Shown: in pieces, positions 11,087-22,734 of the stretch
Layout: each line of letters begins with the position of its first letter
Position numbering within the stretch: position 1 is the stretch's first letter
Assembly (NCBI GenBank): GCA_903813345.2
Contig: CAIIXF020000010.1
Location: 1,169,169-1,233,168, forward strand
Direction of reading: 5' to 3'
Source: Owenia fusiformis
Lineage: Eukaryota > Annelida > Polychaeta > Sabellida > Oweniidae
Length of the DNA: 64,000 bases
Notes under the pieces: model-generated
What the model was told of the DNA's origin: nothing
Seen by the model: only the letters and a program-made list of their open reading frames with translations
Database searches by the model: none
Position numbers and translations under genes: made by a program

Positions 11087-12602
11087 CTCATGTGAATACT
11101 GTACAGACAGAGCTTTCCCACCAATTTGAAAAATCGCAAATATTTTTCTACATAGATCTGTGTTTGTGTGTGTGTAACCACAAAATGTAACAATACCGTA
11201 ACCATGGAAACCATTTCAATGATTCATATTTGTGTGTCAAATATTTTCTTTTGTTTACTTAAAATATTTACAGAACATCTTGTGTAAGTTCATGTCATGT
11301 ATTCAAATTGTTAAAATGCAAACTTTTCCACATTTGAAATAACACCCCTTACCCTGAGATCATAGTCTAGTTATAAACTACCAACGAAGCTCTCTTTTAA
11401 GAAGCGAACTCAAATGAATGCAAAGGGTAAACACTCCTTTGAATTACATCATGATGTTGGATTATTAAATAGTTTTTCAATGGTTTTATTTAGTATTATT
11501 TAACATTACAATTACAGTATTGTACATTACATATCTAGTTTTTATTTAAATATGTTTAATGGAAATATTTAATTCAATGTAACAGCTTGCTAACCTTTAA
11601 CAGTTTAATGATAGGACATTTCATCAAATGGGCAACACTTCTGGAGTCTGGTGAAAAGTATATACTCTTTAAAAACATGTAATTGAAAAATGGTGGGTGC
11701 AAATCCAGAGAACTGAGAGATATAGTCCAGAGTTAACTATGAAGTCGATCATTATTTTGACGGCCAGTGTTTGATGATTTTAGCTATTATGATCAGTCGA
11801 ACATGACACACCCGAATGTTGAATATAACCAAGTGTTGAAATATTGTGAAATGTATTCCACAGGTATTCCACGGGTACTGCAGTATTATCGCTCTTGTAC
11901 ATAGTTGTAACGATGGCAAATTGAAGTTTTTGAAATGGTGAAGAGTCAAGTTTGCATCAATGTTATTTGACAGACCATAGACTGGATATGGTACTTTGTA
12001 GTCACACTGATTCCACAAGAGTAATACTGTCATTGCATTTTCCTCAACTACATTTTACAATCAATCATTTTGCCTTAAGACATTCACTTCTATGTTCACA
12101 TTTTTCAGTAATTTATGCTTCATTTAGAAGCAATTAGATAACCAATGATTTAAATTATAAGTTACGACAATTTCAAAAACTGACCTCGGGTTATTATTAA
12201 AATAAAACCAAACATTGTGTGGTGTCATAAAGTCTGATGCAAGATGTCAGTGAATAGTAGTAAATGGGTCAGATTTGGCCATTCTAGTAATTGCACTTCC
12301 TCCTTAGTTTAAGAGAGATTCTCATCAGGGTTTATTAAGGTTGCCATAGTTACTTATTATTTTACTCTTGTTGTTAAAAGTTAGAAGTGTTTCACTTTTC
12401 ACATCCAAATGAACTATGTCTACTTTTATACAAGCATTTTGAGGTGCTGCGCTGGGATATAGATCTGTAAATGTTTAATTGTTAATGATGTCTATGTGTC
12501 TATCTCGGTCTAGTGGGGGTCCTTCGGGAGTTCTCTGACAACGGTCAATGACAGGATCTAAATTATTATTACTCCAAGGGGCCCTCATATTTTTGTTTTA
12601 TT
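11087..12602 (+). other. Homer 3' UTR and downstream region
   Basis: Follows the Homer stop codon. An AATAAA hexamer at about 12201 is a plausible polyadenylation signal, giving a 3' UTR of about 1.1 kb. No other gene is seen; the short open frames overlap on both strands and have no recognisable content. Confidence 0.45.
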
Positions 12603-14080
12603 ATGTCCCCACCACATAGTGTGGGGCCATATTGTCGGCCTAGGCGCGTCCGTCCGTCTGTCTGTCCGTCTGTCCGTCTGTCTGTCCGTACGTCCGGCAG
12701 TTTTCTCCAAAACCGCTACAGATATCACCTTCAAATTTTCAGGGATAACTTATGAGTGCATACAGATGTGGATGAAAAAAAATTAACTCGATACCTACTT
12801 CCTGTCGGCCATTTTGAAGTCAAATGCTAAAATCCTTGTCTGCAAACTTTAAGAAAAACTGCTTCACAGTTGCTTTTAAAACTTTAACATCTTGTTCAAC
12901 TCACTTCATTCTAGATCTGATTAGGTTTTGGACCTGCTAGCTCAGTCATGTCAGCCATTTTGAATGTCTTAAGAAAAGTTAGCGCGCGATAATACTTTGT
13001 ATCATATTGAATGGTGTTTTTGAGTTTTCATACTTTAACTATTTAGTAGCTTTATAAATAATTTCAGATGTACTTTGCTGTAAAAGCCTACTTTATTGTT
13101 AACAGTAGTTATATGTGATAATTTTGTAAAAAGAAATCAGCAAAAACTCATAAGGACTTTTTTATTGTCGGCCATTTTGGATTTTTCGGTCCTAAAATCT
13201 TGTCTGTGAAGTCTTGTCTGCGCGTTTTCAGGTGAACCGTTTGGTGGATCAATTTCAAATTTTCAGGGATGCTTCTTAGTATAAAAATCTAGATCTCATT
13301 AGTTTTTTGGCATTCTGGGTAAATGTCAAGGCAGCCATTTTGGATTTTCCGTCCTAAAATCTTGTCTGTAAAGTCTTGTCTACTCGTTTTCAGGTGAACC
13401 GTTTCGTAGATCAATTTCAAATTTTCAGGAATGATTCTTAGTATGAAAATCTAAAACTGATTAGTTTTTTTGCATTCTGGGTAAATGTCAAGGCAGCCAT
13501 TTTGGATTTTCCGTCTTAAAATCTTGCCTGTAAAGTCTTGTCTACGCGTTTTTAGGAGAACGGTTTGATAGATCAATTTCAAATTTTCAGGGATGATTCT
13601 TTGTATGAAAATCTACATCTGATTACTTTTTTTGCATTCTGCGTAAATGTTAAGGCAGCCATTTTGGATTTTCTGTCCTAAAATCTTGTCTGTAAAGTCT
13701 TGTCTACCCGTTTTCAGGTGAACCGTTTGGTAGATCAATTTCATATTTTCAGGGATGATTCTTAGTATGAAAATCTACAAACAGATTAGTTTTTTGACAT
13801 TCTGGGTAAATGTCAAGGCAGCCATTTTGGATTTTCCATCCTGAAATCTTGTCTGTAAAGTCTTGTTTACATGTTTTCTGGTTAACTGTGTGACGGATCA
13901 ATTTCAAATTTTCAGGGGTGGTTCTTAGTATGAAAATCTAGAACTGACTAAGTTTTTGGCATTTTGGGTAAATTTTAAGGTGGCCACTTTGGATTTTCCG
14001 TCCTCAAATTGTGTTGGTAAAGTCTTGTCTACTCATTTTCAGGATAACCATTTCACGGGATCACCACTTGGTGGGGACAT
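12603..14080. mobile_element. Pearl-like element with internal ~165-bp tandem units
   Basis: Exact 11-bp inverted ends, atgtccccacc and ggtggggacat. Just inside the left end is a small hairpin (ccccaccacatagtgtgggg), then a CCGT/CTGT tetranucleotide tract (about 12647-12706). The core has about five units of roughly 165 bp, each with ttgtctgtaaagtcttgtct, a caaattttcagggatg phrase and gcagccattttggattttcc. This architecture resembles the non-autonomous pearl elements of bivalves; the family assignment is inference. No coding capacity. Confidence 0.75.
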
Positions 14081-15107
14081 TTTGTACACATTTGTGTTCT
14101 TGTAAAACATTACATTTTGCAAGCCTGGATTACAAGGTTAATGACAAATGGTTCTCTTTGATTTTCAAAAGATATAAGATACCATTTGTTACAAGGATAA
14201 GGACTTTTTGAAGGTTTAGGACATATATTACTATTTGTTTATCAAAGTAAAATACAAAAGGTACTAGGCCTATTTGTTTTACAAGGCTAAGGACAAAAGG
14301 TACTAAAGGTACCATTTGAATTATATACTTCGTTTATGAGATTGAGCATGCAACATATCAAATACATAAATACATGTAGCCAATTGTGTTATTTACAAAT
14401 TGTAACAGCTGTAATGAATTCAATTTGTGTTCTCTATGCAGCTGTGGAAGGAGAATCAACAACATCTTCAACAGCTGTATACATTTTATGTTTAGCCTCT
14501 ATGAAATGCATGTAATGTTATATAATTGACTTGAAGGTCTGAATGAAGAATTTGAATATGTAATGTAACAAAATATGAAAAAATATATTGAACAAAATAT
14601 GAAAATGAACAGCCTGTCAGTCTTGTGATTATAATGGGTTTGATTAATTTGGTTTGTTGTGAAAATGTTTTTTCTGAGTCACTGCATTTATTGAATATAT
14701 ATTGGATATTATTACTCAAAAGAAGCCCCTCAAGGGAGTGAATCACTCAAGTGTTCTACCCTTTGTTGAGCAATTAACTTTTTTCATAATTGGTCATTTT
14801 TATGTCAGACTCAAATGTGGTGACATATTGTTATAGTCTCTAATTTTTGTGATGGCAGTTGTAATGTACATGTTTGAATTTTTTAGTATATATAATCCCT
14901 GGACTGTAAATATCCTTTACTTCAAATGATGACATATTTTTAACTTGGAGAAGTCACTTATTATAGGATTATCCTATGATTTTGAGCAATAAAATTTTTA
15001 TATACAAGGTGATACTGATATCTGGATGAGAGAGTGAAGCCAATGAGGTCAATATCACAGAGTAGATTAACATGATATTCTGAAAAATCATAGAATGTTC
15101 TTATTAT
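14081..15107. other. Intergenic, no gene seen
   Basis: AT-rich. A short motif (acaaggctaaggacaaa, with tacaaggttaatgacaaatg and tacaaggataagg variants) recurs around 14120-14300. No gene or structural RNA recognised. Confidence 0.5.
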
Positions 15108-15563
15108 CCTACACTTAGTGTACAAAATGTATAAAAATATATTAAATCGACAACCGGCCGGAGTATATCGTCATAATATCCTCTGTATATTTGTTTTCCG
15201 GAGTATATCATGGCGATATCCTCCAGTTATTCATTTTGCCAATATATATTATAGTGAGTTGAACAGAGAACACACATATAAAGTCTCTCCCGGAATATTG
15301 TGATTATGCAGAAGTTGCAGTGCAATCTTGGATTAATTGTTATCATTACATTTGAGAACAACCAGGGATCAAAATGACATATATTTCATGCTGCAATTTA
15401 TTTTGGATTTAGATATTTTAGCAGATAAAGTTTCACAAAAGTTGTGGAGATTTTTTAGTTTCTTTATAAGCAGTGAGGGACCTCTTTATAAATTGGCTGA
15501 CTTACAACTTGGATACAACCAAGGAGGCTTATTAAGCCCAGTCTCCAGAACACTGATCTTATT

Positions 15564-16019
15564 ATGAGCATGGAAAGCTCGTTAACACCTTGTAGCATGC
15601 CTGATACGTGTGACTTGAACTTGTTATTGGCCCCTTCTCCAGGCAACGAACAATCAGCTGATCAATGTTTACCAACAACACCAAAGGGGCTCTCTCAAGA
15701 TCTTAGCATGGTCTCCCCAAATAACACAGTAGACTCTTCGAACAGTAGTGTTACACGTATAAAGACTCGACTTCGCCCACGATCTGAACTGCCTCGTTGC
15801 ACCCCTAGCAGTACACGCTCCCTCAGATCACGCTTGAAATCTGCCCAACTTCCTCTTGCAAAATCAAAGCCTAAACGTAAGGTTGCTAAGAAAAAAATGC
15901 CTAGCGCCAATATGGACAATCCCAATTCCCAATTTGATGTATTAGTTTCAATAGTATCTGATATGAAGGCCTCAATAGACACTCTAAAATCTAATATTGA
16001 GTGCAACCATTATCAATAA
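15564..16019 (+). pseudogene. LINE ORF1 remnant, N-terminal part
   Basis: 151-residue frame starting MSMESSLTPC, with a Ser/Thr-rich start, a very basic middle (KSKPKRKVAKKK) and the beginning of a coiled coil (LVSIVSDMKASIDTLKSNIE). It then stops and overlaps, in another frame, the middle of an endonuclease domain. The abrupt joining of ORF1 to mid-endonuclease indicates an internal deletion removing the rest of ORF1 and the N-terminus of ORF2. ORF1 of LINEs is an RNA-binding chaperone; this one is not intact. Confidence 0.5.
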
Positions 16020-19000
16020 TAAACTCTGAATATTCATGGAATGGTAAAAACAGGAAGGGTAAACAAGGTGGTGGTATAGGTTTATTTGTAAAAAACGATA
16101 TTGCTACCATAGATGATAATGTTTTTAATTCGAAAGATGATGAATTTGAAAGGTACTGGTTGAAGGTTAAAAAATGTTCACTTGTGTTTTATATATGTGT
16201 TGTCTATTTTCCATGTGACGGCAAAGAGCCAGTACTCACTGAAGACCTGTTTGATGAACTTCTCTCAAACACGTCCTCTCTAAAGCCGAACGATAAATAC
16301 ATAATCATGGGTGATTTCAATGGGAAAATAAAATCATTCAGAAAAGATGGTACTAAAAGTCCTAATGGCGACCTATTAGAGGATTTCTGTAAAAGTTCAC
16401 AATCACATATCTTAAACCTATCTGATAAATGTGAAGGTAGTATAACTTGGTCACGCAATGAACACAGTTCAACTATCGATTATGCCATTGCTAATTCTAA
16501 ATTCTTACCCTTGTTTGAACATATGTTGGTAGATGAAGATGGCAAGTATTCTATTGGCAGCGACCATAATGTACTATGTATTTATATCTCCCATGATCCA
16601 CAAAGATCGAAACAGGATAACCCCCCAAATTTTGAACGTCCCACCTATAGTAAATGGAATATCAATGACACAACTGATTGGAGATGTTTTTTGAGAACTA
16701 TTGAGTCTGAATTCCTTGACTGGGATAAGAGTTCATTTGTTGATGTTGAAAGTATGTGGGATTCAATAAAAACTAGAATAATCAAGGCAGGAAAAGCATC
16801 AGTTGGAATTAAGATTATTTCTAATGATTGTCGTAGTTTTTGGGACAATGATATTAAACAACTTATCAAAAATAGGAAAGAGGCGTGTCGCTTTTTCCGT
16901 TACTGGTCAAAATCAAAATCAGCTGATCCGAATGTTTTACAGGAACTTTGGGATAGATATATTGATCTTAAAAGGCAGGTTTCCAAAAAAATTCAAGAAA
17001 AATATATTCAAAATCACATCAAAATCATTACCCAAAATGCTAAAAGTAAGTCTGGAACATCAAAAAGCTTCTGGAAAACCCTCAAAAGATTTAATGCTAA
17101 AAGTAATTTCCCCATCCAAATTAAAGACCCTGATAATCCTGATTTGATCATTACTGACCCTAAGATTGTCCAAGTTAAACTTAAAGAGTATTGGAGTTCA
17201 TTGGGATCTAAAAGTAGAAATCCCCAAACCCAGAATAAAGATCTGGCTGCAAAAATCAAAGCTCTAGAAGCAAATAATGACATATCAAGTAATGCAATAT
17301 CAGATATTTCAATTGAGTATGCAGATATTCAAGGTGTCATCTCCAATCTTAGCAATGGTAAAGCAACGGGTGTAGACCAAAGGGTGCACCCCAGTTGTCC
17401 GAAACCCAGTTCTCCGAAACCCAGTTGTCCGAAACCCACTTGTCCGAAACCCATTACTCCGAAAAATATAGTCATAATTTACCAGAGAAATTAAAGGGGA
17501 GACGTACTAAGCTTAGGCCAGTTTCATGCCATGTATTTGGCCAAATTAATGGCATGGACGCATTCGGATGTTCATAGATCTCTCTCTCTCACTTTGAATT
17601 GCATCCATTGCACGCGTTACCAGAATGGCAGGAACGGGGGATTTATTTTACATTGTGATTCTAAAAAAAGGTTATCAAAACACAATATATATTACGGAAC
17701 AGTTTATCTTGTCTTCTTCAATCTCTTTTATATAGGCAAAATAAAATGAATGAATAAAATTTTGAAACAGATAAAATAAGTTTACGCATATAGTACTTTA
17801 AGAATAAAACAGTATACATATTACGTTGTCAAAATATTTCGTCGCATTTAATTTCTTAGTCTCTGTATTTTATCAAATCAATCGTAAAAGAACAAAACAT
17901 TCTTAACTTAATCACTTGGGATCAACTGGAAACGAAGGCAGGCTGTCCTCGTATCAAAATGGATGTTCTCCCATTCGCAAGAAGTTTCATTTTCGCCATG
18001 TACTCACTTCATCCTTTTAATTTAATCTCTATTTCTCAAACAGAGTACGTAAATGAAGAATAAGTTTTGGTTTCAAAAGATGTACATGTCAACTTTACTA
18101 AATAAATGCCCACTGGCTTGGGAAAGCTATGAATGCTGATCACCCATTGGAAAAATGTTGTTCCCTCTCAAAAAAGGCCCATGGGCCATAAAGAAAATTG
18201 GTTTAAAAATTGTAGACCCCTATCTATGTATGTTGTGTAAACGCCATTTTACAATGAGAATAACATAATTTAACTTTGTTTGTTTGAACATCTATATCAC
18301 CTGTATATGAACTTTCGTAGGCTAAACATTAAACAATTAACGTCTTGACTTAGCATATTTAGCCTAATTTTGCAATGATGTCAACGTTATTCCAATGTTA
18401 TGTTGTGATTCGCAGAGGTTGCGACAACGAGATTCGTTTAAAAAAATTGTATTTTTCAAATAAGATCCTCTAATTTTCGGAGAACTGGGTTTCGGACAAC
18501 TGGGTTTCGGAAAACTGGGTTTCGGACAACTGGGTTTCGGACAACTGGGTTGACCCCTAGACCAAATACCAAATGAATTCATTAAATATTCTAAAGATAC
18601 TTTAATCAAACCATTATTAGATTTCTTTACCCTTATTAAAATGTATGAAACCATTCCAGATGAATGGAAATATGGCTTATTGAAACCCTTGCACAAATGT
18701 GGCGATTTAGAAACGCTTGATAATTATAGAGGGATAACGATCACATCTAATGTTTACAAAGTCTTCTCAAACCTTATAGAATCGAAAATGATGTCATACC
18801 TTCAGGAAAATAACCTCCTTGGCAATCTACAAGGCGCTTTCCAAAAAGGACATCGCTTAGAAAATCATATTTTTTCTCTGAAAGGAATATGTGGTATCCG
18901 TAAATCACAGCGTTTAAAGACTTATTTAGCTTTTATCGACATCTCAAAAGCCTTTGATGTCTTGGATAGAGATATGCTTTTTATAAAATTATGGGAAAAG

Positions 19001-20473
19001 GGCATACAAGGTAAACTTTGGAGAACTCTCAGACACCTATACTCTAATGTTCAAAACAAAGTTATTTTTGGCAATTTTTGCACTGACTGGTTTGAATCTG
19101 ATGTTGGTGTCAAGCAAGGATGCATTCTCTCTCCAACTCTCTTTTTAATTGTGATGTCAGACCTTGAAAACAGCTTGATGAAAACTAATCTCGGTGTTAA
19201 TCTTGATAATGAGCGTATTCCATGCTTGCTATTCGCTGATGACATTGTTCTCTTAGGAAAAGATGAAAACGATTTGAAAATGCTTCTCCAAACTGTAAAT
19301 ACTTTTGGTATTAAATGGGGCTTTAAATTCAGCAGGAAAAAATCAAAAATTATGGTGATAGGAAAGCACATTGACCGTAAAAAGATCTGGAAATTGGGCG
19401 ATCTTAACCTAACCGAGGTGACTGATTATAAATATCTTGGTTATATGTTTCATAAAAACCTAAGAGACTCACATCATATTAATAATTTTGTGAAGGAAAA
19501 GGCACGTAAAATGTATAATTATACCTCAGCAACACTTACAAAACATTGCAATGTCAATCGAATTGAATTTGGAAACACTATATACAAGTCAATGCTCGAA
19601 CCAGCGATACTTCACAGCTGCTCAATATGGTCTACCCTAACGAAAGAATCAAATAAAACCCTTAAGTCTATCCAATATAGAGCAGCTCAAGCAGTACTTC
19701 AATTAAAATGCAAACCTGCCCACTCCGCTTTGATTGGAGATCTTGGTTGGAGCCCTATATGTGGAATTTATGAAAAACGCCTTATTGATTATTTTATGTA
19801 TCTAAAGTACAAAGCTTGTAAGACTTCCCTCTCACAAAAAATATTTTGCTCGCTCATGAAGCGCTTTGAGCAAGATAATGAAGCTTCGTGGAAGTATGTA
19901 TCTAATGTTAAAGAATTACTGTGTAAACGAGGTCTCGATGATGTAATTTATAGAAGAGATTGTGATTGGTATGACAACTATTTGTCTATTTGCAAGGATG
20001 AATATGTTAATGAGTTTCACTCTAGTATTAAGGAATATAGCTCCTTAAAATTTTATTCAAAAATCAAGAAACACACTAATTTAGAGAACTACCTGAAACA
20101 AAACAATGACTTCTATGGATCAAAGCTCAAATTCTTAGCAAGATGTAACAAATTTGCTCTATATTCCAATTATGAATCACAAAGAAAGACAGATGGAAAA
20201 TGCATATTATGTAAAGATAATGTAGATGACTCTATCCAACACAGACTTGTAGAATGTTCTTTCTTTAACAAAGAAAGAACAGACTTCTATTGTAAGTTAC
20301 TAGACAAATGCAATGAGAATGTGTTTAATTATTTTATATCCTGTACCTCAGAAAATAAACTCTATTTTATGTTAGGTGATGATGTTCTCAGTCAATGGGG
20401 GCACGATCAATTTTATATTGTAGATGGACTGGTAAAACAGTTTTTAACAAAGATTTTTAAACCTGACTTATAA
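16020..20473 (+). pseudogene. LINE ORF2 (APE endonuclease and reverse transcriptase), split by a transposon
   Basis: Two frame-compatible blocks, 16020-17381 and 18558-20473, are separated by a 1,176-bp insertion. Block 1 has apurinic-type endonuclease motifs: IIMGDFNGKI, STIDYAIANS and GSDHNVLCIY. The N-terminal endonuclease part is missing. Block 2 has reverse-transcriptase motifs: NYRGITI, FIDISKAFD, KQGCILSPTLF and the catalytic LLFADDIVLL. It ends with a Cys/His cluster (CILCKDNVDDSIQHRLVEC) and stop TAA at 20471-20473. The insertion plus one target duplication is 1,185 bp, divisible by three, so the two halves share one frame. Apart from the insertion and the 5' loss, the frame is open, which suggests recent arrival. 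Clade not assigned with confidence. Confidence 0.85.
17382..18557. mobile_element. DNA transposon with 15-bp subterminal tandem repeats and 9-bp TSD
   Basis: Flanked by the 9-bp duplication tagaccaaa (17373-17381 and 18558-18566). The ends are gggtgcaccccagttgtccg and, inverted, ggggtcaacccagttgtccg. Each end holds about five tandem copies of cccagttgtccgaaa (15 bp), in opposite orientation. The interior of about 1 kb has no meaningful open frame. The 9-bp duplication would fit a Mutator-like (MULE) transposase; the element is non-autonomous. Confidence 0.85.
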
Positions 20474-20572
20474 GAACGATTTTAGATATTTTAATGATCA
20501 TGTATGTATTTTGACTGTAGACGCACCTAAATATTTTTAGTGTGCCACTGATTTAAAAGTGTAAGTCTAAAT

Positions 20573-20600
20573 AATAAATAAATAAATAAATAAATAAATA
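20573..20600 (+). repeat. (AAAT)n tail of the LINE
   Basis: About six tandem taaa units directly follow the LINE 3' UTR, the usual short tandem tail of some LINE clades. It fits the 3' end of the retrotransposon. Confidence 0.7.
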
Positions 20601-20892
20601 TCAAATTTATTTTTTAATGCTATTATACATCGAGTAGTCACTAAGTGTAGGGTAATTCATGATATCGAAAAGGAAATGAATGTTACAAACACCTTATTTC
20701 AGGGCCACTATACCTTTCATGACCTAATGCCTCATCTCAATATCCTGACAATGAGTGGACACATTTTGACTTTAATACCTTACAAAACATAATTACCTCA
20801 TGAATTTTGGGCCTTATATATCTTATATAAATTGTCTTATAAATTGTTTTATCATCTTCAAATGTGTTACATGGGCCAATGAAATGATTTTC

Positions 20893-21908
20893 AGAGCTTA
20901 GTGCAAGACTATGCTCCATGACTCCATCTATTGGAGCTAAGTGGAAGACTATGCTCCATGACTCCATTTATTGGAGCTAAGTGCAAGACTATGCTCCATG
21001 ACTGAATTTATTGGAGCTAAGTGGAAGACTATGCTCCATGACTCCATTTATTGGAGCTAAGTGCAAGACTATGCTCCATGACTGAATTTATTGGAGCTAA
21101 GTGGAAGACTATGCTCCATGACTCCATTTATTGGAGCTAAGTGCAAGACTATGCTCCATGACTCAATTTATTGGAGCTAAGTGCAAGACTATGCTCCATG
21201 ACTCAATTTATTGGAGCTAAGTGCAAGACTATGCTCCATGACTGAATTTATTGGAGCTAAGTGCAAGACTATGCTCCATGACTCAATTTATTGGAGCTAA
21301 GTGCAAGACTATGCTCCATGACTCAATTTATTGGAGCTAAGTGCAAGACTATGCTCCATGACTGAATTTATTGGAGCTAAGTGGAAGACTATGCTCCATG
21401 ACTCCATTTATTGGAGCTAAGTGCAAGACTATGCTCCATGACTCAATTTATTGGAGCTAAGTGCAAGACTATGCTCCATGACTGAATTTATTGGAGCTAA
21501 GTGCAAGACTATGCTCCATGACTCAATTTATTGGAGCTAAGTGCAAGACTATGCTCCATGACTCAATTTATTGGAGCTAAGTGGAAGACTATGCTCCATG
21601 ACTCAATTTATTGGAGCTAAGTGCAAGACTATGCTCCATGACTCAATTTATTGGAGCTAAGTGCAAGACTATGCTCCATGACTGAATTTATTGGAGCTAA
21701 GTGCAAGACTATGCTCCATGACTCAATTTATTGGAGCTAAGTGCAAGACTATGCTCCATGACTCAATTTATTGGAGCTAAGTGCAAGACTATGCTCCATG
21801 ACTCAATTTATTGGAGCTAAGTGCAAGACTATGCTCCATGACTCAATTTATTGGAGCTAAGTGCAAGACTATGCTCCATGACTCCATTTATTGGAGCTAA
21901 GTGCAAGA
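20893..21908. repeat. 40-bp minisatellite, about 25 units
   Basis: Unit gtgcaagactatgctccatg followed by actcaatttattggagctaa, with gtgcaag/gtggaag and actc/actg variants. A single diverged equivalent lies at 32127-32185 (gtgcaagactatgttccatg), in the same flanking sequence (gccaatg-aatg before, tttgcat-ttaaacaaaactg after). The array is therefore an expansion present in only one of the paralogous modules. Confidence 0.95.
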
Positions 21909-22066
21909 GCATTCATTCAAATTGTTACTACAGATGTACATTTGCATTAAACAAAACTGACAATTGTCTAATGTTAATTCATATATTTTAAGCATTTTGA
22001 CATGTGGACATATGATACCATTGCACCATACATCTACCATATAACTTATAAGCTACATGTTCACAT

Positions 22067-22280
22067 GAACTGTCCAACTTTGGGAGAACACAAACTGTCC
22101 AACCCTGGGGTGTCCAACTTTGTGAGAATGCGGACTCTCCAAATTTGTGAGAACTTGAACTATCCAACTTTGGGAGAACACAAACTGTCCAACCCTGGGG
22201 TGTCCAACTTTGTGAGAATGCGGACTCTCCAAATTTGTGAGAACTTGAACTATCCAACTTTGGGAGAACACAAACTGTCC
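22067..22280. repeat. ~91-bp tandem duplication upstream of secreted gene 1
   Basis: About two and a third copies of a block containing gtccaactttgggagaacac, ccaaccctggggtgtcc and ctccaaatttgtgagaac. Shorter relatives occur at 24405-24570 and 32340-32370 in the equivalent position of the other modules. The overlapping open frames on both strands are by-products. Confidence 0.85.
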
Positions 22281-22617
22281 ACCTTTGTTAGGACACACCA
22301 CTTTCAACTTCCTCAGGGTATTTTGTATGAGTATCAATAGGACATTGTGACATCATCATTGTGGATGTGCATCATTATTTTAGTACAGTAAAACCAGTCC
22401 ATGGGGAACACCATTTATTGATATGTCCACAAGGATACCTCTCTGAAAGAAACACCTCTTCAACATAAGATAAAATTGGTTGAAAATGAGTCTTACATTT
22501 TCCATGTATGGTGACAACAAATATCAAAGGATTATGTGATAAATATGTGAAATTATGTGAAAGTATATCTTTTACAAATAAATGGGACCAGACATCCTTA
22601 TCAACTTGTAAAAAATA

Positions 22618-22690
22618 TGTGAATTCTCACAATTGTAACAACCAATCCCTCATAAATTATCAAAACATTAATAAACATTTATGTATAAAA
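22618..22690 (+). promoter_or_regulatory. Promoter of secreted gene 1 (dyad, CCAAT, TATA)
   Basis: Dyad tgtgaattctcaca (22618-22631; tgtga and tcaca arms), CCAAT at 22642-22646 and tataaaa at 22684-22690. The same three elements in the same order precede the other two paralogs. Transcription presumably starts about 30 bp after the TATA element, just before the conserved ATG at 22735. Confidence 0.6.
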
Positions 22691-22734
22691 AGCATTCAAT
22701 GAGTACTTGCATAGTACTTACCATTAAGGTGAAC

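Larger units (their letters stand above)
15108..20651. mobile_element. Inverted-repeat-bounded segment carrying a LINE
   Basis: The 13 bp cctacacttagtg at 15108-15120 occur inverted at 20639-20651, and similarity continues loosely for about 30 bp inward (atgtataa, attaaa). The whole LINE lies between. This may be a DNA transposon into which the LINE inserted. I find no convincing target-site duplication, so the boundary call is tentative. Confidence 0.35.

Noticed and set aside
11752-12137. Short open frames in the Homer 3' region
   Set aside because: Overlap on both strands, under 100 codons, no recognisable content.
20893-21908. Possible CRISPR or coding array of 40-bp units
   Set aside because: No spacers, no useful open frame, and a single-copy paralogous site exists at 32.1 kb; it is a minisatellite.
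21988-22340. Open frames on both strands around the tandem duplication upstream of secreted gene 1
   Set aside because: They follow the repeat period, appear on both strands, and lack any domain or splice support.
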